Under the pieces are notes generated by a model. That model was given only the letters and a program-made list of their open reading frames with translations. It was not told where the DNA came from and did not search any database. A program made the translations under genes and the position numbers. Of a DNA stretch of 64,000 nucleotides, positions 17,154-26,760 are shown in pieces. Positions within the stretch are counted from its first letter, which is position 1. Each line of letters starts with the position of its first letter. This DNA comes from Roseomonas sp. KE2513 (GTDB lineage Bacteria > Pseudomonadota > Alphaproteobacteria > Acetobacterales > Acetobacteraceae), in the NCBI RefSeq assembly GCF_016107305.1, contig NZ_RCVR01000005.1:62001-126000 (forward strand), in the 5' to 3' direction.

Positions 17154-18593
17154 ATGTCGGCCACGAAGCCACGCACCCTGTTCGACAAGATCTGGGAGGC
17201 CCACGTCGTGGAAGCCCTCCCCGACGGCACGGCCCTCCTCTACATCGACCGCCACCTCGTCCACGAGGTCACCAGCCCCCAGGCCTTCGAGGGCCTGCGC
17301 GAGGCCGGCCGCCGCGTTCACCGGCTGGACAACACCTTCGCCGTCACCGACCACAACGTGCCGACCGACGCCACGCGCTTCACCGGCATCCAGGAGCCCG
17401 AGAGCGCGCTCCAGGTCGCGACGCTCGAGAAGAACGTCGCCGAGTTCGGCGTCACCTACATTCCGCTGAACGACAAGCGCCAGGGCATCGTCCACATCAT
17501 CGGGCCGGAGCTGGGCCTGTCGCTGCCGGGCATGACCATCGTCTGCGGCGACAGCCACACCTCCACCCACGGCGCCATGGGCGCGCTCGCCTTCGGCATC
17601 GGCACCTCCGAGGTCGAGCACGTGCTCGCCACGCAGACCCTGCTGCAGAAGCCCGCGAAGAACATGCGGGTCACGGTAAACGGCAAGCTCGGCTTCGGCT
17701 GCACCGCCAAGGACATCGTCCTTGCGATCATCGGCAAGATCGGCACCGCCGGCGGCACCGGCCACGTCATCGAGTTCGCGGGCGAGGCCATCCGCGCCCT
17801 CGACATGGCCGGCCGCATGACCGTCTGCAACATGTCGATCGAGGCCGGTGCCCGCGCCGGCATGATCGCGCCGGACCAGACCACCTTCGACTACGTCCGC
17901 GAGCGGCCCATGGCGCCCAAGGGCGAGGCCCTGGACCGTGCCATCGCCTGGTGGAGCACGCTCCCCTCCGACGAGGGCGCCCACTTCGACAAGGAAGTCG
18001 TGCTCGACGCCACCGAGATCACCCCGATGGTCAGCTGGGGCACCTCGCCCGAAGACGTGCTGCCCATCACCGGCACCGTCCCCGACCCCGAATCAGCCGC
18101 CGACGAGGATCGCCGCGCGCAGCTCCGCCGCATGGTGGAGTACATGGGCCTCACCCCCGGTCAGCGCCTGCAGGACCTGAAGGTGGACGCCGTGTTCGTC
18201 GGCTCCTGCACCAACTCCCGCATCGAGGACATCCGCGCCGCCGCGAACGTCGTGCGCGGCCGCCGCGTGGCCGAGGGCGTGCGCGCCATGGTCGTCCCCG
18301 GCTCCGGCCTCGTGAAGGAGCAGGCCGAGCGCGAGGGCTTGGACGCCATCCTCAAGGAGGCTGGCTTCGAGTGGCGCGAGGCTGGCTGCTCCATGTGCCT
18401 CGGCATGAACCCGGACAAGCTCTCGCCGGGCCAGCGCTGCGCCTCGACCTCGAACCGCAACTTCGAGGGGCGCCAGGGCAAGGGCGGCCGCACGCATCTC
18501 CTCTCCCCCGCCATGGCCGCCGCCGCCGCCGTCACGGGCCGCCTGACCGACGTGCGCGAGCTGATGCCGCAAGCGATGGGAGACGCCGCATGA
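17154..18593 (+). CDS. leuC: 3-isopropylmalate dehydratase large subunit
   Basis: Aconitase-family enzyme subunit that, with LeuD, isomerises 2- to 3-isopropylmalate in leucine synthesis. ATG 17154 has a GGAGGAG ribosome site; the upstream in-frame ATG at 17079 would add 25 unrelated residues. 479 residues. The 4Fe-4S cluster ligands are Cys352 (VGSCTNSR), Cys412 and Cys415 ([12 protein letters not shown]). Further family motifs: [22 protein letters not shown]. Overlaps leuD by ATGA. Confidence 0.97.
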   Translation: MSATKPRTLFDKIWEAHVVEALPDGTALLYIDRHLVHEVTSPQAFEGLREAGRRVHRLDNTFAVTDHNVPTDATRFTGIQEPESALQVATLEKNVAEFGVTYIPLNDKRQGIVHIIGPELGLSLPGMTIVCGDSHTSTHGAMGALAFGIGTSEVEHVLATQTLLQKPAKNMRVTVNGKLGFGCTAKDIVLAIIGKIGTAGGTGHVIEFAGEAIRALDMAGRMTVCNMSIEAGARAGMIAPDQTTFDYVRERPMAPKGEALDRAIAWWSTLPSDEGAHFDKEVVLDATEITPMVSWGTSPEDVLPITGTVPDPESAADEDRRAQLRRMVEYMGLTPGQRLQDLKVDAVFVGSCTNSRIEDIRAAANVVRGRRVAEGVRAMVVPGSGLVKEQAEREGLDAILKEAGFEWREAGCSMCLGMNPDKLSPGQRCASTSNRNFEGRQGKGGRTHLLSPAMAAAAAVTGRLTDVRELMPQAMGDAA

Positions 18594-19201
18594 CCCCCTT
18601 CACCACGCTCACGGGCATCGCGGCCCCGCTGCCGATGGCGAATGTCGATACCGACAAGATCATCCCGGCGCGCTTTCTCAAGACGATCGAGCGCAAGGGC
18701 CTCGGTCGCGCGGCCTTCGCCGACATGCGCTTCAACGACGACGGCAGCGAGAAGCCCGAGTTCGTCCTCAACAAGGAGCCCTACCGCCAGGCCGAGATCC
18801 TCGTCGCGCACGAGAACTTCGGCTGCGGCTCCTCGCGCGAGCACGCGCCCTGGGCGCTGCTCGACTTCGGCATCCGCTGCGTCATCGCGCCCGACTTCGC
18901 CGATATCTTCTTCAACAACTCCTTCAAGAACGGCGTTCTGCCGATCCGCCTCCCGCGCGAGATCTGCGACCAGCTGATGGAGGACGCGCGCCTCGGCGCC
19001 AACGCCCGCATCACGATCGACCTGCCGCGCCAGGTCGTCGTCCGCCCGAACGGGGAGGAAATCCCCTTCGAGGTGGACGCGCTCCGCAAGCACCGCCTCC
19101 TCCACGGCCTCGACGACATCGGCGAGACGATGCAGCGCGCCGCCGTCATCGAAGGCTTCGAGCAGAAGCAGCGCGCCGCGCAGCCCTGGCTCTACGGCTG
19201 A
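18590..19201 (+). CDS. leuD: 3-isopropylmalate dehydratase small subunit
   Basis: Swivel-domain partner of LeuC. 203 residues from ATG 18590, translationally coupled to leuC. Family motifs include [17 protein letters not shown] at about 14-30, the [13 protein letters not shown] substrate loop, and the [11 protein letters not shown] stretch. Normal length. Confidence 0.96.
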   Translation: MTPFTTLTGIAAPLPMANVDTDKIIPARFLKTIERKGLGRAAFADMRFNDDGSEKPEFVLNKEPYRQAEILVAHENFGCGSSREHAPWALLDFGIRCVIAPDFADIFFNNSFKNGVLPIRLPREICDQLMEDARLGANARITIDLPRQVVVRPNGEEIPFEVDALRKHRLLHGLDDIGETMQRAAVIEGFEQKQRAAQPWLYG

Positions 19202-19230
19202 TCAGAAGCACCACCGGGAAGGAACAGGGC

Positions 19231-20340
19231 ATGCCCGCCAACAAGAAGCTGCTCGTCCTCCCCGGCGACGGCATCGGCCCCGAAGTCGTGCGCGAAGTGC
19301 GCCGCGTCATCGACTGGCTGGACCGCCGCCGCCAAGTCACCTTCGACGTGGAGGAAGGCCTCGTCGGCGGCGCCGCGATCGACGCCCTCGGCCATCCCTG
19401 CCCGGACCGCACGATGGAGCAGGCGCTGGCCGCCGACGCCATCCTCTTCGGTTCCGTCGGCGGCCCGAAATGGGACAGCCTGCCCTTCGAAGGCCGCCCC
19501 GAGCTCGGCATCCTCCGCCTGCGCAAGGAACTCGGCCTCTTCGCCAACCTCCGCCCCGCGCTCGTCTGGTCCCCGCTCGCCCAGGCCTCCTCGCTGAAGG
19601 CCGATCTCGTGGACGGCCTCGACCTGATGATCGTGCGCGAGAGCACCGGCGGCATCTATTTCGGCGAGCCCCGCGGCATCGAGACCCTGCCCGACGGCAC
19701 CCGCCGCGGCTTCGACACCGAGACCTACTCGGAGGAGGAGATCGCCCGCGTCGCCCGCATCGGCTTCGAGCTGGCCGCGAAGCGCAGCGGCCGCCTCACC
19801 AGCGTGGACAAGGCCAACGTCATGCAGTCCGGCCGCTTCTGGCGCGAGATCGTGACGCGCACCGCGGCCGAGTTCCCGAACGTCGAGCTCTCGCACATGT
19901 ACGCCGACAACTGTGCGATGCAGCTCGCCTCGCGTCCGAAGCAGTTCGACGTCATCCTCGCCAGCAACCTCTTCGGCGACCTTCTCTCGGACCTCGCCGC
20001 CGCCGTCACCGGCAGCCTCGGCATGCTCCCCTCCGCCACGCTCGGCGCGCCCGATTCCAGCGGCCGCCGCCACGCGCTCTACGAGCCCATCCACGGCTCC
20101 GCGCCGGACATCGCGGGCAAGGGCATCGCCAATCCCTGCGCGCAGATCCTCTCCTTCGCCATGCTGCTGCGCTGGTCCTTCGGCATGGAGGAGGACGCGC
20201 GCCTCATCGAGAACGCGGTGGAGAAGGTGCTCTCCGGCGGCCTCCGCACGGCCGACATCATGGTTCCCGGCGCCGCCCGCGTCGGCACATCCATCATGGG
20301 AGAGGCCGTCGTGCGCGAACTCGACAAGATGGCGGCCTGA
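19231..20340 (+). CDS. leuB: 3-isopropylmalate dehydrogenase
   Basis: NAD-dependent oxidative decarboxylase of the third leucine-pathway step. 369 residues, ATG 19231 preceded by GGGAAGGA. Motifs: [11 protein letters not shown], the metal/substrate segment [45 protein letters not shown] and the cofactor-binding [15 protein letters not shown]. Completes a leuC-leuD-leuB unit; leuA is not in the window. Confidence 0.97.
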   Translation: MPANKKLLVLPGDGIGPEVVREVRRVIDWLDRRRQVTFDVEEGLVGGAAIDALGHPCPDRTMEQALAADAILFGSVGGPKWDSLPFEGRPELGILRLRKELGLFANLRPALVWSPLAQASSLKADLVDGLDLMIVRESTGGIYFGEPRGIETLPDGTRRGFDTETYSEEEIARVARIGFELAAKRSGRLTSVDKANVMQSGRFWREIVTRTAAEFPNVELSHMYADNCAMQLASRPKQFDVILASNLFGDLLSDLAAAVTGSLGMLPSATLGAPDSSGRRHALYEPIHGSAPDIAGKGIANPCAQILSFAMLLRWSFGMEEDARLIENAVEKVLSGGLRTADIMVPGAARVGTSIMGEAVVRELDKMAA

Positions 20341-20441
20341 AGGGGGTTGCGCCCCACCCGCCTTGCTTGTATCTCCCGCGCCAAGGACGGGGCACGACGA
20401 ACCCGGCCGGTACTAGCGTAAAAGACTAACGACTTGGCGAT

Positions 20442-20518
20442 GCGCCCGTAGCTCAGCTGGATAGAGCACCAGACTACGAATCTGGGGGTCAGGAGTTCGA
20501 ATCTCTTCGGGCGCGCCA
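20442..20518 (+). tRNA. tRNA-Arg (anticodon ACG), CCA encoded
   Basis: A complete cloverleaf: acceptor GCGCCCG/CGGGCGC (20442-20448 with 20508-20514), D-arm GCTCAGCTGGATAGAGC, anticodon stem CCAGA/TCTGG with loop CTACGAA and anticodon ACG at 20476-20478, T-arm with GTTCGAATC, discriminator G at 20515 and encoded CCA at 20516-20518. Confidence 0.97.
20499..20508 (+). repeat. att-like direct repeat, left copy inside tRNA-Arg T-arm
   Basis: The 10-mer GAATCTCTTC in the T-arm of tRNA-Arg recurs exactly at 22879-22888 in the AT-rich stretch downstream. tRNA 3' parts are common integration sites, so this may mark an old insertion. Short, and no integrase is present. Confidence 0.35.
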
Positions 20519-20609
20519 TCGTTCCCTAGGCCGGTTGGCAGGCCTATCACCCCATGTTGCGCTGACACACCGAGCCGCCACGCCCTGCATCGGTCGTGAA
20601 GAGGCGCGC

Positions 20610-22022
20610 ATGATCACGCCGCCCGCGGCACCCGGAACAGTCACCGTTTTCGAGGATGCGGAGATCGTCGTCCGCGCCATTCCCGGCGCGCCCGGCCATC
20701 CTACCCTCGTCACCTTCGGCGACTACACCCGCCGCCCCGACCAGCCGGGCTTCTGGGGCGCGAGCACCGCCGCTGCCCTCGGCTGGCCCGCCATCGGCTT
20801 CGTCGCGCGCCGCCCGAACTGGTATCCCGCCGCGTCGGTCCTCGCGGCCGCCCCACTCGTCCGCGCCCGCCTCGATGATGCGGAGGCCATCGGCTACGGC
20901 TACTCCATGGGCGGCTACGGTGCGCTGAAATACGGTCGCACCCTCGGCCTCTCCGCCGCCCTCGCCATCTCGCCCCAGGCATCCATCGCGCCCGCGGACG
21001 TGCCGGAGGACACGCGCTGGCACGTCCTGCACGACCCCGTCCTCCACGCCGGCATGCGCGTGACCGCCACGGACCTCGCCCCCCGCGTCTGGATGGTCAC
21101 CGACCCCCGCGCGCCCGGTGACGGCCCCGCCGCCTCCCTCCTCGCTGCGGAAGGTGTCCGCCTCGTCCCGGCCTACGGCCTCTTCCACGGCACCATGGCC
21201 CTGCTGGCGGGCCGCACCCCGTTGGCCGAGGCCCTGGCCAGCCTCCGCGCCGACGACCCCGCCCGCTTGCGCCGCCTCATCCGCGCCCGCCGCCGCGACC
21301 TCGCCGCCTGGCACGCCGGCACTGGCGCGGTCCTCCTCGGCCGCGGCCGGGAAGCGGCCGGCACAGCCCTCCTGGACTGCGCCCGGCAGCGCGGCCTCAC
21401 CCCCTACGCCGAAGCCGAGGCCCTCGGCTTCGCCCTCCGCAGCGGTGCCGAGCCGGTCCTCGCGCGCCTCCTCGCCGTCGAAGGCCTCTCGGCCGAGGGC
21501 CATGCGTCCCGCTCCTTCGCGCTCGCCGGCGCCGGCCGCCCGGATCTTGCCCTGCGCGCGGCCAAGGCCGGACTTGCCATCTTTCCAGAGAACCCCGCGC
21601 TCCTCACCCAGTTCGGTCATCTCCTCCTGGCAGAGGGGCTCGCCGCCGAGGCCCATGCCGCGCTCGCCCGCGCCCACGCGCTGCGACCCACGGATGGCTG
21701 GATCCTCGTCGGCCTCTCTGGCGCCCTGCTGGGCCTTGATGACGCTGCCGGCGCCGAGCGGACGGCGCGCGAAGCCCTGGCCCTACCCCAGGCCGGCGCC
21801 TTCCCCCACTTTGCCCTCGGCAATGCCCTGCGGGCCCAGGGCCGCCCGGGAGAGGCCGAGGCGGCCTATGCCGCCGCCCTTTCTCTTGGCCTCGAGAGCG
21901 CCCGCCCTCTCCGGGATTCAGCCCACCAGACCGCTTCCCGGCTCTCCGCCCGCGCCGCCGCCCTGCTCCGCCGTGCGCAGGCTTGGTCCGCCTTCCGGCA
22001 TGGCAAGGCAGAGGGCCGCTAG
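20610..22022 (+). CDS. Alpha/beta-hydrolase-like domain fused to TPR repeats
   Basis: A 470-residue protein from ATG 20610 (GAGGCGC upstream). The first about 230 residues look like an alpha/beta-hydrolase: strand-rich start, VTFGDYTRRPD, and a nucleophile elbow GYSMGGYGALKYG with Ser99. The second half (about residues 230-450) is Ala/Leu-rich with TPR-like helical pairs: GHASRSFALAGAGRPDLALRA, NPALLTQFGHLLLAEGLAAEA and a matching unit after residue 380. No signal peptide or membrane helix. An acid and a His of a full triad cannot be assigned with confidence. The first gene after the tRNA-Arg; function unknown. Confidence 0.82.
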   Translation: MITPPAAPGTVTVFEDAEIVVRAIPGAPGHPTLVTFGDYTRRPDQPGFWGASTAAALGWPAIGFVARRPNWYPAASVLAAAPLVRARLDDAEAIGYGYSMGGYGALKYGRTLGLSAALAISPQASIAPADVPEDTRWHVLHDPVLHAGMRVTATDLAPRVWMVTDPRAPGDGPAASLLAAEGVRLVPAYGLFHGTMALLAGRTPLAEALASLRADDPARLRRLIRARRRDLAAWHAGTGAVLLGRGREAAGTALLDCARQRGLTPYAEAEALGFALRSGAEPVLARLLAVEGLSAEGHASRSFALAGAGRPDLALRAAKAGLAIFPENPALLTQFGHLLLAEGLAAEAHAALARAHALRPTDGWILVGLSGALLGLDDAAGAERTAREALALPQAGAFPHFALGNALRAQGRPGEAEAAYAAALSLGLESARPLRDSAHQTASRLSARAAALLRRAQAWSAFRHGKAEGR

Positions 22023-22051
22023 CCCCTCGCCGCGCCACCCTGCCAGGGAAA

Positions 22052-22735
22052 TCAGCCCGGGAAGTTCATGAAGTTCGCCGCTGCGCTCGCCCGCGCGAGA
22101 AGGGCGCGCATGGCCGGGTTCTCAGCCCCGTGCTCCTCGATGAGAGCTTCCATGGGGCAGAAATATTCGTGCGCCTGGGGCATCTGGCTCCTAGCGAAGC
22201 CGTCATACTGCCTCGACTTCAATCCGTAGAGCACCCGCACGTCGCGCACCGGCAGCACCAGGGCCTCCTGCGGCTCCTCCCGCAGCAACCTGATCAGCCG
22301 CCACCGCGGCGCCGGATCGTTCGGCTGGCTCGGCGCCAGAAGCCACGGCACAGGACAGACCGCGAGGAGGGAGGTGGTGGATGGCGCGAAGCGGGACCGC
22401 TTGTCGAGCAGGTTCTGCAAACTGGAGCAGGCTTCGATGCACAGGATATCCGCATAGGGGTCGGCCCGGTCCGGCGAGAAGTGCAGCCAGAGCCCGTCCG
22501 GCAGCGTGCGCAGGCGGTTCGTGCCCGGCAGCTTGAGGAAGGGCTGGTTCGTCGTCCTCACATCGCCCGGACGCGCGCGGAGCCAGGTGCCCGGCTGCTT
22601 GGGGGGGACCGGTGCCCCCGGCGGCCGCTGGGGCCATAAGCGGAGACGGCGGCGAACCATCTCATCGGCTGAGAGGTTAGCGGGCATGCTGGCGCGCAAT
22701 GCAATGATCACGTGTGTTCTGCCCTTCGTCTGCAA
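22052..22735 (-). CDS. Orphan hypothetical protein
   Basis: A 227-residue open frame of unknown family. The longest version starts at TTG 22735; ATG 22687 (MPANLSADEMVRRRL) is an alternative, and neither has a clear ribosome site. The N-terminal third is basic and Pro-rich (RRRLRLWPQRPPGAPVPPKQPGTWLRARPG). The middle has ADILCIEACSSLQNLLDKRSRF and an aromatic/hydrophobic stretch (LLAVCPVPWLLAPSQ). The end is helical (CPMEALIEEHGAENPAMRALLARA). No membrane helix or known motif. It converges with the hydrolase-TPR gene 29 bp away, and its upstream region is unusually AT-rich. Confidence 0.65.
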   Translation of the reverse strand: MQTKGRTHVIIALRASMPANLSADEMVRRRLRLWPQRPPGAPVPPKQPGTWLRARPGDVRTTNQPFLKLPGTNRLRTLPDGLWLHFSPDRADPYADILCIEACSSLQNLLDKRSRFAPSTTSLLAVCPVPWLLAPSQPNDPAPRWRLIRLLREEPQEALVLPVRDVRVLYGLKSRQYDGFARSQMPQAHEYFCPMEALIEEHGAENPAMRALLARASAAANFMNFPG

Positions 22736-22935
22736 CTAGACATAGAAACGCTGAGCACGAGTTCGTGAGCAAGGGAACAATTCAAAAACACTTAAGAAGT
22801 CGAACGAATTTATCAAATTAATGGTCGATCACAAATTTCGGGACTGTTTAAAATACGAAGAAATTTTTGCCCACCTCTGAATCTCTTCATGTCCTTGAAG
22901 GGCATTCTTGTTGTGAATTCTTATGAAAATCCCTT
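22736..22935. other. AT-rich non-coding stretch
   Basis: About 200 bp clearly richer in A/T than anything else in the window (for example 22780-22810 and 22835-22870). No open frame of note. It probably holds the promoter of the orphan gene on the minus strand; a short palindrome CACGA-GT-TCGTG lies near 22758-22769. The 3' side contains the second copy of the tRNA-derived 10-mer. Confidence 0.6.
22879..22888 (+). repeat. att-like direct repeat, right copy
   Basis: Exact copy of the tRNA-Arg T-arm 10-mer GAATCTCTTC (20499-20508), here outside any gene. Together the two would bracket about 2.4 kb containing the hydrolase-TPR and orphan genes. Confidence 0.35.
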
Positions 22936-22967
22936 AAACAAAAAACCCGCCCCTTTCGGGACGGGTT
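22936..22967 (-). terminator. Rho-independent terminator of gltA
   Basis: Read on the minus strand: AACCCG-x-CCC/GGG-x-CGGGTT stem (one central mismatch) with a GAAA loop, followed by TTTTTTG. Position 28 nt after the gltA stop and the T-run make it a textbook intrinsic terminator. Confidence 0.92.
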
Positions 22968-22995
22968 CTTGCGACAACGTCGGATGGAGACAGAA

Positions 22996-24306
22996 TCAGC
23001 CCCGCTGGGCCACCGGCTGGTAGTCGCGGGTCGTCGCACCCGTGTAGACCTGCCGCGGGCGACCGATGCGCTGCGCCGGATCCTCGATCATCTCCTTCCA
23101 CTGGCTCACCCAGCCCACCGTGCGCGCCACGGCGAAGAGCACGGTGAACATCGAGGTCGGGATGCCCATCGCCTTTAGGATGATGCCCGAATAGAAATCG
23201 ACGTTCGGGTAGAGCTTGCGAGAAACGAAGTAATCGTCGTGGAGTGCGATCCGCTCCATCTCCATTGCCATGTCCAGCAGCGGCTCGTCCTTGATGCCGA
23301 GCTCCGCCAGAACCTCGTGGCAGGTCTCCTTCATGATCTTCGCGCGCGGATCGAAGTTCTTGTAGACCCGGTGCCCGAAGCCCATGAGCTTCACATGGCT
23401 GTTCTTGTCCTTCACCTTGCTGATGAAATCCGGGATATTCTCGGGGCTGCCGATCTCGCCCAGCATCTTCAGCACCGCTTCGTTGGCGCCGCCATGCGCG
23501 GGGCCCCAGAGCGCCGCGATGCCTGCGGCGATGCAGGCATAGGGGTTGGCACCCGTCGAGCCCGCCAGCCGCACCGTGGAGGTGGAGGCGTTCTGCTCGT
23601 GGTCCGCGTGCAGCACCAGGATGCGGTCCATGGCGCGGGAGAGGATCGGGTTGACCTTGTACTCCTCCGCCGGCACCGCATTCAGCATGTAAAGGAAGTT
23701 CTCGGCGTAGTTCAGGTCGTTCCGCGGATACACGAAGGGCTGGCCGATCGAGTACTTGTAGGCCATCGCCGCGATCGTCGGCACCTTCGCGATCAGGCGG
23801 AATGCCGCGATCTCGCGCTGCCGCGCGTCGTTGATGTCGAGGCTGTCGTGATAGAAGGCCGAGAGCGCGCCCACCACGCCGCAGAGGATCGCCATCGGGT
23901 GCGCGTCGCGGCGGAAGCCGTCGAAGAAGCGGCGGATCTGCTCGTGCACCATCGTGTGCGTGGTGACGTTGCGCTTGAACTCGGCCAGCTCGCCCTCCTT
24001 GGGCAACTCGCCGTTCAGGAGCAGGTAGCAGACCTCAACGAAGTCGGAGTTCTCGGCCAGCTGCTCGATAGGATAACCGCGATAGAGCAGCACCCCCTGG
24101 TCGCCGTCGATATAGGTGATCTTGCTCTCGCAGGCCGCGGTCATGCCGAAGCCCGGATCAAAGGTGAAGACGCCGAGATCGGCATAGAGCTTGCGGATAT
24201 CCGCAACGGCCGGCCCGACGGTCGCCTGGACCAGCGGAGCCGTGCTGGACCGATTTGTACCGTCGAGCGTGAGGGTGACGGAACCCTTGGTTGACGCGTC
24301 GCTCAT
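22996..24306 (-). CDS. gltA: Citrate synthase (type II)
   Basis: Condenses acetyl-CoA and oxaloacetate at TCA-cycle entry. ATG 24306 gives 436 residues with N-terminus [16 protein letters not shown] and a GAGGA ribosome site; the frame extends upstream to 24528 only as unrelated sequence. Family markers: [30 protein letters not shown], the active-site His regions LNADHEQNA-like ([21 protein letters not shown]) and [15 protein letters not shown]. Length and the N-terminal extension fit the hexameric, NADH-sensitive Gram-negative type. It is monocistronic with its own terminator. Confidence 0.97.
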   Translation of the reverse strand: MSDASTKGSVTLTLDGTNRSSTAPLVQATVGPAVADIRKLYADLGVFTFDPGFGMTAACESKITYIDGDQGVLLYRGYPIEQLAENSDFVEVCYLLLNGELPKEGELAEFKRNVTTHTMVHEQIRRFFDGFRRDAHPMAILCGVVGALSAFYHDSLDINDARQREIAAFRLIAKVPTIAAMAYKYSIGQPFVYPRNDLNYAENFLYMLNAVPAEEYKVNPILSRAMDRILVLHADHEQNASTSTVRLAGSTGANPYACIAAGIAALWGPAHGGANEAVLKMLGEIGSPENIPDFISKVKDKNSHVKLMGFGHRVYKNFDPRAKIMKETCHEVLAELGIKDEPLLDMAMEMERIALHDDYFVSRKLYPNVDFYSGIILKAMGIPTSMFTVLFAVARTVGWVSQWKEMIEDPAQRIGRPRQVYTGATTRDYQPVAQRG

Positions 24307-24568
24307 GCGTTGATCCTCGGCAGCCGGTGAGCCCGGCCGTGTTGATGGGAGAGCGGCATCTGGGGCGCAAGATCTGCGTTCCTGCCGGTCGCCCGGATGG
24401 TGCGGCGCAAGATAGGCCCGCTTGCGCGCTTGTCCATCCACTGGCCCCGGCGGCCGCCCGCATCGCGGTTTGGTCAGCCCAGGACGAATCGGCACCCGGT
24501 TTCCTGGGCAATCCTCCGCACGGCCCACAAACGCGGCCTTAACGGCGCGGCAGCATCACGCAGCTTTG

Positions 24569-25093
24569 TCAGGCCGCCATTTCCGGGAGGTCCCGCGGCT
24601 GCAGGAAACGCACCAGACGCGCCCTGCCCGGCGACAGCCCCGCCCAGGGCCCCTCAATCGCGAACTCCGCCAGAGAGGCCGTCGGGAAGGCCTCAGTCAG
24701 CGCCGGCGGCGGCCCACCCGAATCGGCACCGCCAGCAAGGGCCAGCGCGAAGTCGTGCAGACCCGGGTTGTGCGCGATCACCAGCAAGCTTCCCACCGTC
24801 TCCGGCGCCTCCCGCACCACCTCCATCAACCGCGTCCAGGGCGCTAGGTAGAGGTCGTCCATCGGCTCCACCCGCGGTGGACCCTCGAGCGTTCCCAACG
24901 TCTCCAATGTCTGCAGCGTCCGGCGGGAGGAGGAGACGAGCACCAGTTCCGGCCGCAGCGAGAGGCCGCGCATCGCCCCCGCCATGGCGGAGGCCGCGCG
25001 CCGCCCGCGCGCGTTCAGAGGACGGGCATGGTCCGACAGGGCCGGGTCGTCCCAGGCCGATTTCGCGTGGCGCAGCAGGAGCAACTGGTGCAT
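24569..25093 (-). CDS. Histidine phosphatase (SixA-like)
   Basis: A 174-residue phosphoglycerate-mutase-superfamily protein with the RHAKS catalytic signature at residues 8-12 (LLLRHAKSAWDDP) and a second catalytic His region (LLVIAHNPGLHDFAL). Such short RHAK proteins resemble SixA, a phosphohistidine phosphatase of phosphorelays; the true substrate here is unknown. It lies upstream of gltA on the same strand with about 260 bp between, so probably a separate unit. Confidence 0.9.
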   Translation of the reverse strand: MHQLLLLRHAKSAWDDPALSDHARPLNARGRRAASAMAGAMRGLSLRPELVLVSSSRRTLQTLETLGTLEGPPRVEPMDDLYLAPWTRLMEVVREAPETVGSLLVIAHNPGLHDFALALAGGADSGGPPPALTEAFPTASLAEFAIEGPWAGLSPGRARLVRFLQPRDLPEMAA

Positions 25094-25163
25094 GCCCGCA
25101 ACCTGCCACAGGCGCCGCCGCCTGTCGCGGGGGAGGGGACCGGAACCACCCCCTGAAACCCCC

Positions 25164-25853
25164 TCAACGCCGCGGCGGCAGGTTCATCAGCCGTCCCGGG
25201 TCGCGCGCCGGCGGCCCGGCGGGCGGCGCAGGCCTCGGCGCGTTCTGCATCTCCTCCCGCGCCGCCTGCCCGGGCGTGATCGCGCCCTCCGTCACCCCGG
25301 TGCTCAGCCGCTGGAAGGCCACCTGAGCCACGCCCACCTGCACCCCGTGCCAGGACACCGCCGCGCGGGAGAGCGCGAGATCCTCGGCCGTCCGCACGAA
25401 CCACTGATCGAAGGCGAGCCGCCGCCGATTGCCCGAGAGATTCCTCATGTCCAACTCGTGCTCCAGGTGAAAGGCGTTCCCGACCACCCGCCCCCGCACC
25501 GGCCCGGTCGCGTCCGTCGCCTCGCCCAGCCAGGCCGCGCCCGAGGCATCCGCAGGGTCCCGCCGCAGCTTCCAGAAGCGCCGGTCCTCAAACCCGTCCT
25601 CGTAGCGAAACACCTCGTCAAAGGTCAGCGTGGTCCCGTCCCAGGCCCCCACCAGCCGCGCGGTGAACCAGCTCTCGATCCCGCCCAGCCGCGTCACGAA
25701 GAGCCCGCTGCTCCGCAGCCGCCCCGCGAAGAACTCCTCCGGCCGGAAGGGCGGCCCCTTGCCGCCGAAGGTCTCCGGCGAGGTCCCGCAGCCGGAAAGC
25801 GAGGCGGCCGCCAGGGCTGGCAGGGCGAGAAGAAGGCGGCGTCGGTTCTGCAT
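25164..25853 (-). CDS. DUF3833-like lipoprotein
   Basis: A 229-residue envelope protein. ATG 25853 gives a lipoprotein signal: QNRRRLLLALPALAAASLSGC with lipobox LSGC, lipidated Cys near residue 21. The frame continues upstream to 25910 but those codons would precede the signal sequence. The body (FFAGRLRSSGLFVTRLGGI, LDEVFRYEDG-like FDEVFRYEDGFEDRRFWKL, WFVRTAEDLAL) resembles the DUF3833 family, whose function is unknown. A GC hairpin (25112-25130) lies after its stop and may terminate it. Confidence 0.82.
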   Translation of the reverse strand: MQNRRRLLLALPALAAASLSGCGTSPETFGGKGPPFRPEEFFAGRLRSSGLFVTRLGGIESWFTARLVGAWDGTTLTFDEVFRYEDGFEDRRFWKLRRDPADASGAAWLGEATDATGPVRGRVVGNAFHLEHELDMRNLSGNRRRLAFDQWFVRTAEDLALSRAAVSWHGVQVGVAQVAFQRLSTGVTEGAITPGQAAREEMQNAPRPAPPAGPPARDPGRLMNLPPRR

Positions 25854-26021
25854 CGTCACCGGAACATCCCCTACCCGCGCGGCATTGGCCAGGGCGCGCG
25901 AGGCGCCCATTCAGGCCGATGATCGCCGCGATGCCGCCCCCGGCATGGCGCCCCCGCCCGGTGCCCGCCATCTCCTCCCTAACCCCGCGGCACCCCCGCC
26001 GCCCCCGGAAAGAGCACCCAG

Positions 26022-26741
26022 TTGATCGACATCCGCCCCTTCGAAACTCTCGGCCACGCCGACCACGGCTGGCTGAAGGCCCGCCACCACTTCTCCTTCG
26101 CCGGCTACGGCAACGCCGCCCGCACGAATTGGGGCAGGCTCCGCGTCTGGAACGACGACGAGATCGCCCCCGGCACCGGCTTCGACCCGCACCCGCATCG
26201 CGACATGGAGATCATCACCTATGTCCGCGAAGGCGCGATTACTCATAAGGACAACCTGGGCAACGAGGGCCGCACCGAGGCCGGCGACGTCCAGATCATG
26301 TCCGCCGGCACCGGCATCGTGCACGCCGAGTACAACCTCGAGCCCGTGACCACCCGCATCTTCCAGATCTGGATCATGCCCGACCGCAGCGGCGAGGCCC
26401 CGCGCTGGGGCGCCAGGTCCTTCCCCAAGGTGGATGCCGCCGCGGAGGAAGGGGGCCGCTTCACTCTTCTCGCCTCCGGTCGTCCCGCCGATGCCGGCAC
26501 CGATGCCCTGCGCCTGAACGCCGACGGCGCGGTGCTCGCCACCACCCTCGCCAAGGGCCAGACCGCCACCCTCCCGCTTGGCGCAGGCCGCGGCCTCTAC
26601 CTCGTCCCCGCCCGCGGCCGGGTCACGGTGAACGGCCTCCCACTCGGCGAGCGCGACGGCGCCGCCATCCGCGACGAGCCCGAGCTGCGCATCACCGCCG
26701 AGGAGGAAGCCGAGCTGGTCCTCGTCGAGGTCGCCGCCTGA
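26022..26741 (+). CDS. Pirin-family protein
   Basis: A bicupin of 239 residues. No ATG fits; TTG 26022 gives MIDIRPFETLGHADHGWL, the usual YhhW-type start, with GGAAAGAG upstream. The metal site is intact: His57, His59, His101 and Glu103 (DPHPHRDME, GIVHAEYN). Related YhhW proteins have quercetin 2,3-dioxygenase activity; others act as redox or transcription cofactors. No operon partner is evident; a sigma-54 promoter for the next gene follows its stop by about 20 nt. Confidence 0.92.
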   Translation: MIDIRPFETLGHADHGWLKARHHFSFAGYGNAARTNWGRLRVWNDDEIAPGTGFDPHPHRDMEIITYVREGAITHKDNLGNEGRTEAGDVQIMSAGTGIVHAEYNLEPVTTRIFQIWIMPDRSGEAPRWGARSFPKVDAAAEEGGRFTLLASGRPADAGTDALRLNADGAVLATTLAKGQTATLPLGAGRGLYLVPARGRVTVNGLPLGERDGAAIRDEPELRITAEEEAELVLVEVAA

Positions 26742-26760
26742 ACAGATAGGGGAGGGGGGC

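Noticed and set aside
24307-24528. Upstream extension of the citrate synthase frame
   Set aside because: Adds 74 Arg/Pro-rich residues before the normal start; ATG 24306 has a ribosome site and matches the family N-terminus. The stretch is more likely the gltA promoter region.
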